Shown here: positions 21,878-23,419 of the stretch, in pieces
Position numbering within the stretch: position 1 is the first letter of the stretch
Layout: every line of letters starts with the position of its first letter
Source: a virus
Virus record (IMG/VR): IMGVR_UViG_3300025626_000132
Span: 1 to 23,419 of that record
Length of the DNA stretch: 23,419 nt
Reading direction: 5' to 3' (one strand)
Notes under the pieces: generated by a model
The model's database searches: none
Told to the model about the DNA's origin: nothing
The model's input: the letters and a program-made list of their open reading frames with translations, nothing else
Made by a program: the position numbers and the translations under genes

Positions 21878-23413
21878 TTAAACGTACATGCCGCTGTCTA
21901 TTGCCCTGCCAAAGCCAGCGCGTCTTTCGCTCCTAAATTGATCCATGCCGCTATCCACGTTGATCGGGACGTTGACGTAGCGCACCTCGCCTGTCTCGCG
22001 ATCCTTGACGGCTCGGCGCACATACCCGCCGCCGCCTGCGGCGGGATCGGATGGATCAACAACGCCGCCATCATAGTTAGGCTGCAAGGCAAACCCGAAG
22101 GCCGCTTGATATGCCTCTGGGTTATAGTCGGGCGAGTTTGGATCAAGCGTTGAGATATATTCTGAGACTTCCTGCGAGGACAGCCCGTATGAAGCGAGTT
22201 GGTTTTGCAACGATACAAGCTCGGCTTCCATCATCGAAGTGTCCTGACCGCTGCCCGAGGCCGATATTTCTGCGATCTGCTGTTCGAGCGAAGCAATCTC
22301 GGCTGTTATTGCCTCTGCCGCTTCGGCGCTGCCGCTTGTGTAATTGCCGCCGAATAAAGGCGTTGGGCCGTAAGTCCCTTCCGATGTACTTGACGCCACT
22401 GGCTGATCCCCGACATAATCGCCAAAGGTCTGCCTCGAAGCGCCGCCATCATCGTCGCCGCCCATGCTGGCTGCCTTTTGTGCGGCAGTCACGGCTTGAC
22501 CATCCAAGAACTCTTGACGCTCACCGTTTACGTTTAGGCCGCCTTGGTAGTTCGCGCCTGTCGATGAGTAAACCACGCGACCGTTACGCATCTCGAGGCC
22601 ATACTGCTTGCCTTGCTCTCCTGCGACTGCGCCTGTGACAAGGGCTGGATCGACAACATCTGCCGCTTGTACGTTGCCCGTTGAGAGATCAAGACCCTTT
22701 AAGGCGTTGGCTGTGCCACTTATCAAAGCGGGGCCAATAAATCTGTCACTTGCACCACCTGGGCCGCCACCATCTGTGTAGTCCGCCGCATTGATAAAGT
22801 TTCCAGCAAGCGCATTTGTCAGCGTGGTCAAACCGTTGCCCGCATTGCCCATGCCGTCACTGCCGCCAAGACCTTTGTTGTCGAGAGGGTCAACGTAATT
22901 GTTTATGCCGTCTGGGTCGAAAGACGAGCCCTCGGTACTGTAGCTCGATCCAGACCGCCCAGCGCCGCCGCCGTCCATTGCATCGCCAATGCCGTCAAAG
23001 CCGAAGAGCCAACCCGTTCCTTTTTCGTTGGTTGCTGCGCTCGAGGCCGCTGGTTTTGTTTGAGATACTTGGACTGCGGGTGTGGTATTACCGCCGCTGT
23101 TGCTGCTGTTGCTGCTGTTATTAGATGAAGATGATGAGGAGGTGTGTCTTTCCACTGTATTGTCATCTGGGTTAGCCGCTCTGTAATCATCATGCGATCC
23201 GCCGTAATGATTAGCGCCCGATCCGCCTGCGCCGCCACCGTCAAACATATCGCCGATACTCGTGTAGCCACCAAAGAAAAACTCCATCTCGCCCGTCTCG
23301 GGGTTGAAGCTGGTCGCGCCGCCCATATTCTTGAGAAGGTTCGCGGTGAATGGCGTGGCTTGGATGCTGTACTTGTCTCCGCCTCTGCCTTGGTTTGCAG
23401 CTTTGACGCCCAT
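21878..23413 (-). CDS. Gly/Ser/Asn-rich virion-associated protein with repeated DGGG motifs; start may lie outside the window
   Basis: The frame is open to the right edge, so the Met at 23413 may be internal: only six bases precede it and no ribosome-binding site is visible. The visible 511 residues are low complexity. Three copies of a motif (DMFDGGGAGGSG near 55-66, DAMDGGGAGRSG near 144-155, DYTDGGGPGGAS near 211-222) are spaced among Ser/Asn runs (91-107), Thr/Pro/Ala-rich linkers and a helical Glu/Gln-rich section (364-408). The C-terminus (VKDRETGEVRYVNVPINVDSG...RAGFGRAIDSGMYV) looks structured. It is co-transcribed upstream of the ejectosome-like genes, 15 bases from the next start. 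It is probably a tail or internal virion component. No enzymatic motif is seen and no family is recognised. Confidence 0.7.
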   Translation of the reverse strand: MGVKAANQGRGGDKYSIQATPFTANLLKNMGGATSFNPETGEMEFFFGGYTSIGDMFDGGGAGGSGANHYGGSHDDYRAANPDDNTVERHTSSSSSSNNSSNSSNSGGNTTPAVQVSQTKPAASSAATNEKGTGWLFGFDGIGDAMDGGGAGRSGSSYSTEGSSFDPDGINNYVDPLDNKGLGGSDGMGNAGNGLTTLTNALAGNFINAADYTDGGGPGGASDRFIGPALISGTANALKGLDLSTGNVQAADVVDPALVTGAVAGEQGKQYGLEMRNGRVVYSSTGANYQGGLNVNGERQEFLDGQAVTAAQKAASMGGDDDGGASRQTFGDYVGDQPVASSTSEGTYGPTPLFGGNYTSGSAEAAEAITAEIASLEQQIAEISASGSGQDTSMMEAELVSLQNQLASYGLSSQEVSEYISTLDPNSPDYNPEAYQAAFGFALQPNYDGGVVDPSDPAAGGGGYVRRAVKDRETGEVRYVNVPINVDSGMDQFRSERRAGFGRAIDSGMYV

Positions 23414-23419
23414 CGAGGC

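Noticed and set aside
23100-23140. CTG/GCT-rich run as a regulatory microsatellite
   Set aside because: It encodes the Ser/Asn-rich stretch of the upstream virion protein and is imperfect; codon bias in a low-complexity tract explains it.

Overview
The window is part of the genome of a tailed double-stranded DNA phage (or prophage). It carries a divergently transcribed DNA replication/recombination module on the left and a very large virion-protein operon on the right. The three large right-hand proteins have the order and rising size (342, 1164 and 3402 residues) of a podovirus internal-virion (ejectosome) set in the T7 gp14-gp15-gp16 sense. That points to a short-tailed phage; no terminase, portal, capsid, integrase, DNA polymerase A or RNA polymerase lies inside the window. 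A complete by-eye scan found no GANTC site, the methylation target of alphaproteobacterial CcrM, where roughly 90 would be expected by chance. An alphaproteobacterial host is therefore likely.

Layout. (1) 1-1169, minus strand: a 5' fragment of a coiled-coil-rich protein running off the left edge, a Holliday-junction-resolvase-like PD-(D/E)XK nuclease, and a small HTH/zinc-ribbon protein, closely packed. (2) 1170-1652: a gene-free stretch with several long perfect or near-perfect inverted repeats, a candidate structured RNA or control region. (3) 1653-3614, minus: a primase-polymerase/RecA-like helicase fusion, preceded by and overlapping a small Cro-like regulator (3541-3807). (4) 3808-3903: a divergent control region with a good sigma70-type promoter and a perfect palindrome. 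(5) 3904-7063, plus: a tightly overlapping seven-gene early operon (hypothetical, Sak4-like ATPase, SSB-like protein with acidic tail, Cas4/RecB-like nuclease, coiled-coil protein, DUF6378-like protein, small basic protein). (6) 7057-23413, minus: four virion genes converging on the early operon, with a 7-bp tail-to-tail overlap.

How the genes fit together. Cro-like protein and palindrome probably set the balance between leftward transcription (regulator, primase-helicase and perhaps further left) and rightward transcription (recombination operon). Primase-helicase, SSB, Sak4-like ATPase, exonuclease and resolvase make a nearly complete set for replication start and recombination-dependent DNA processing. 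The minus-strand late genes would build the internal core ejected with the DNA. The 3402-residue protein is a 'polyvalent' protein: it has an HEMGH zinc-metallopeptidase motif, a candidate ADP-ribosyltransferase-like region, a duplicated domain held by acidic/proline linkers, membrane-active-looking segments and a (GSGY)n tail. It may therefore deliver enzymatic activities into the host as well as help DNA entry.
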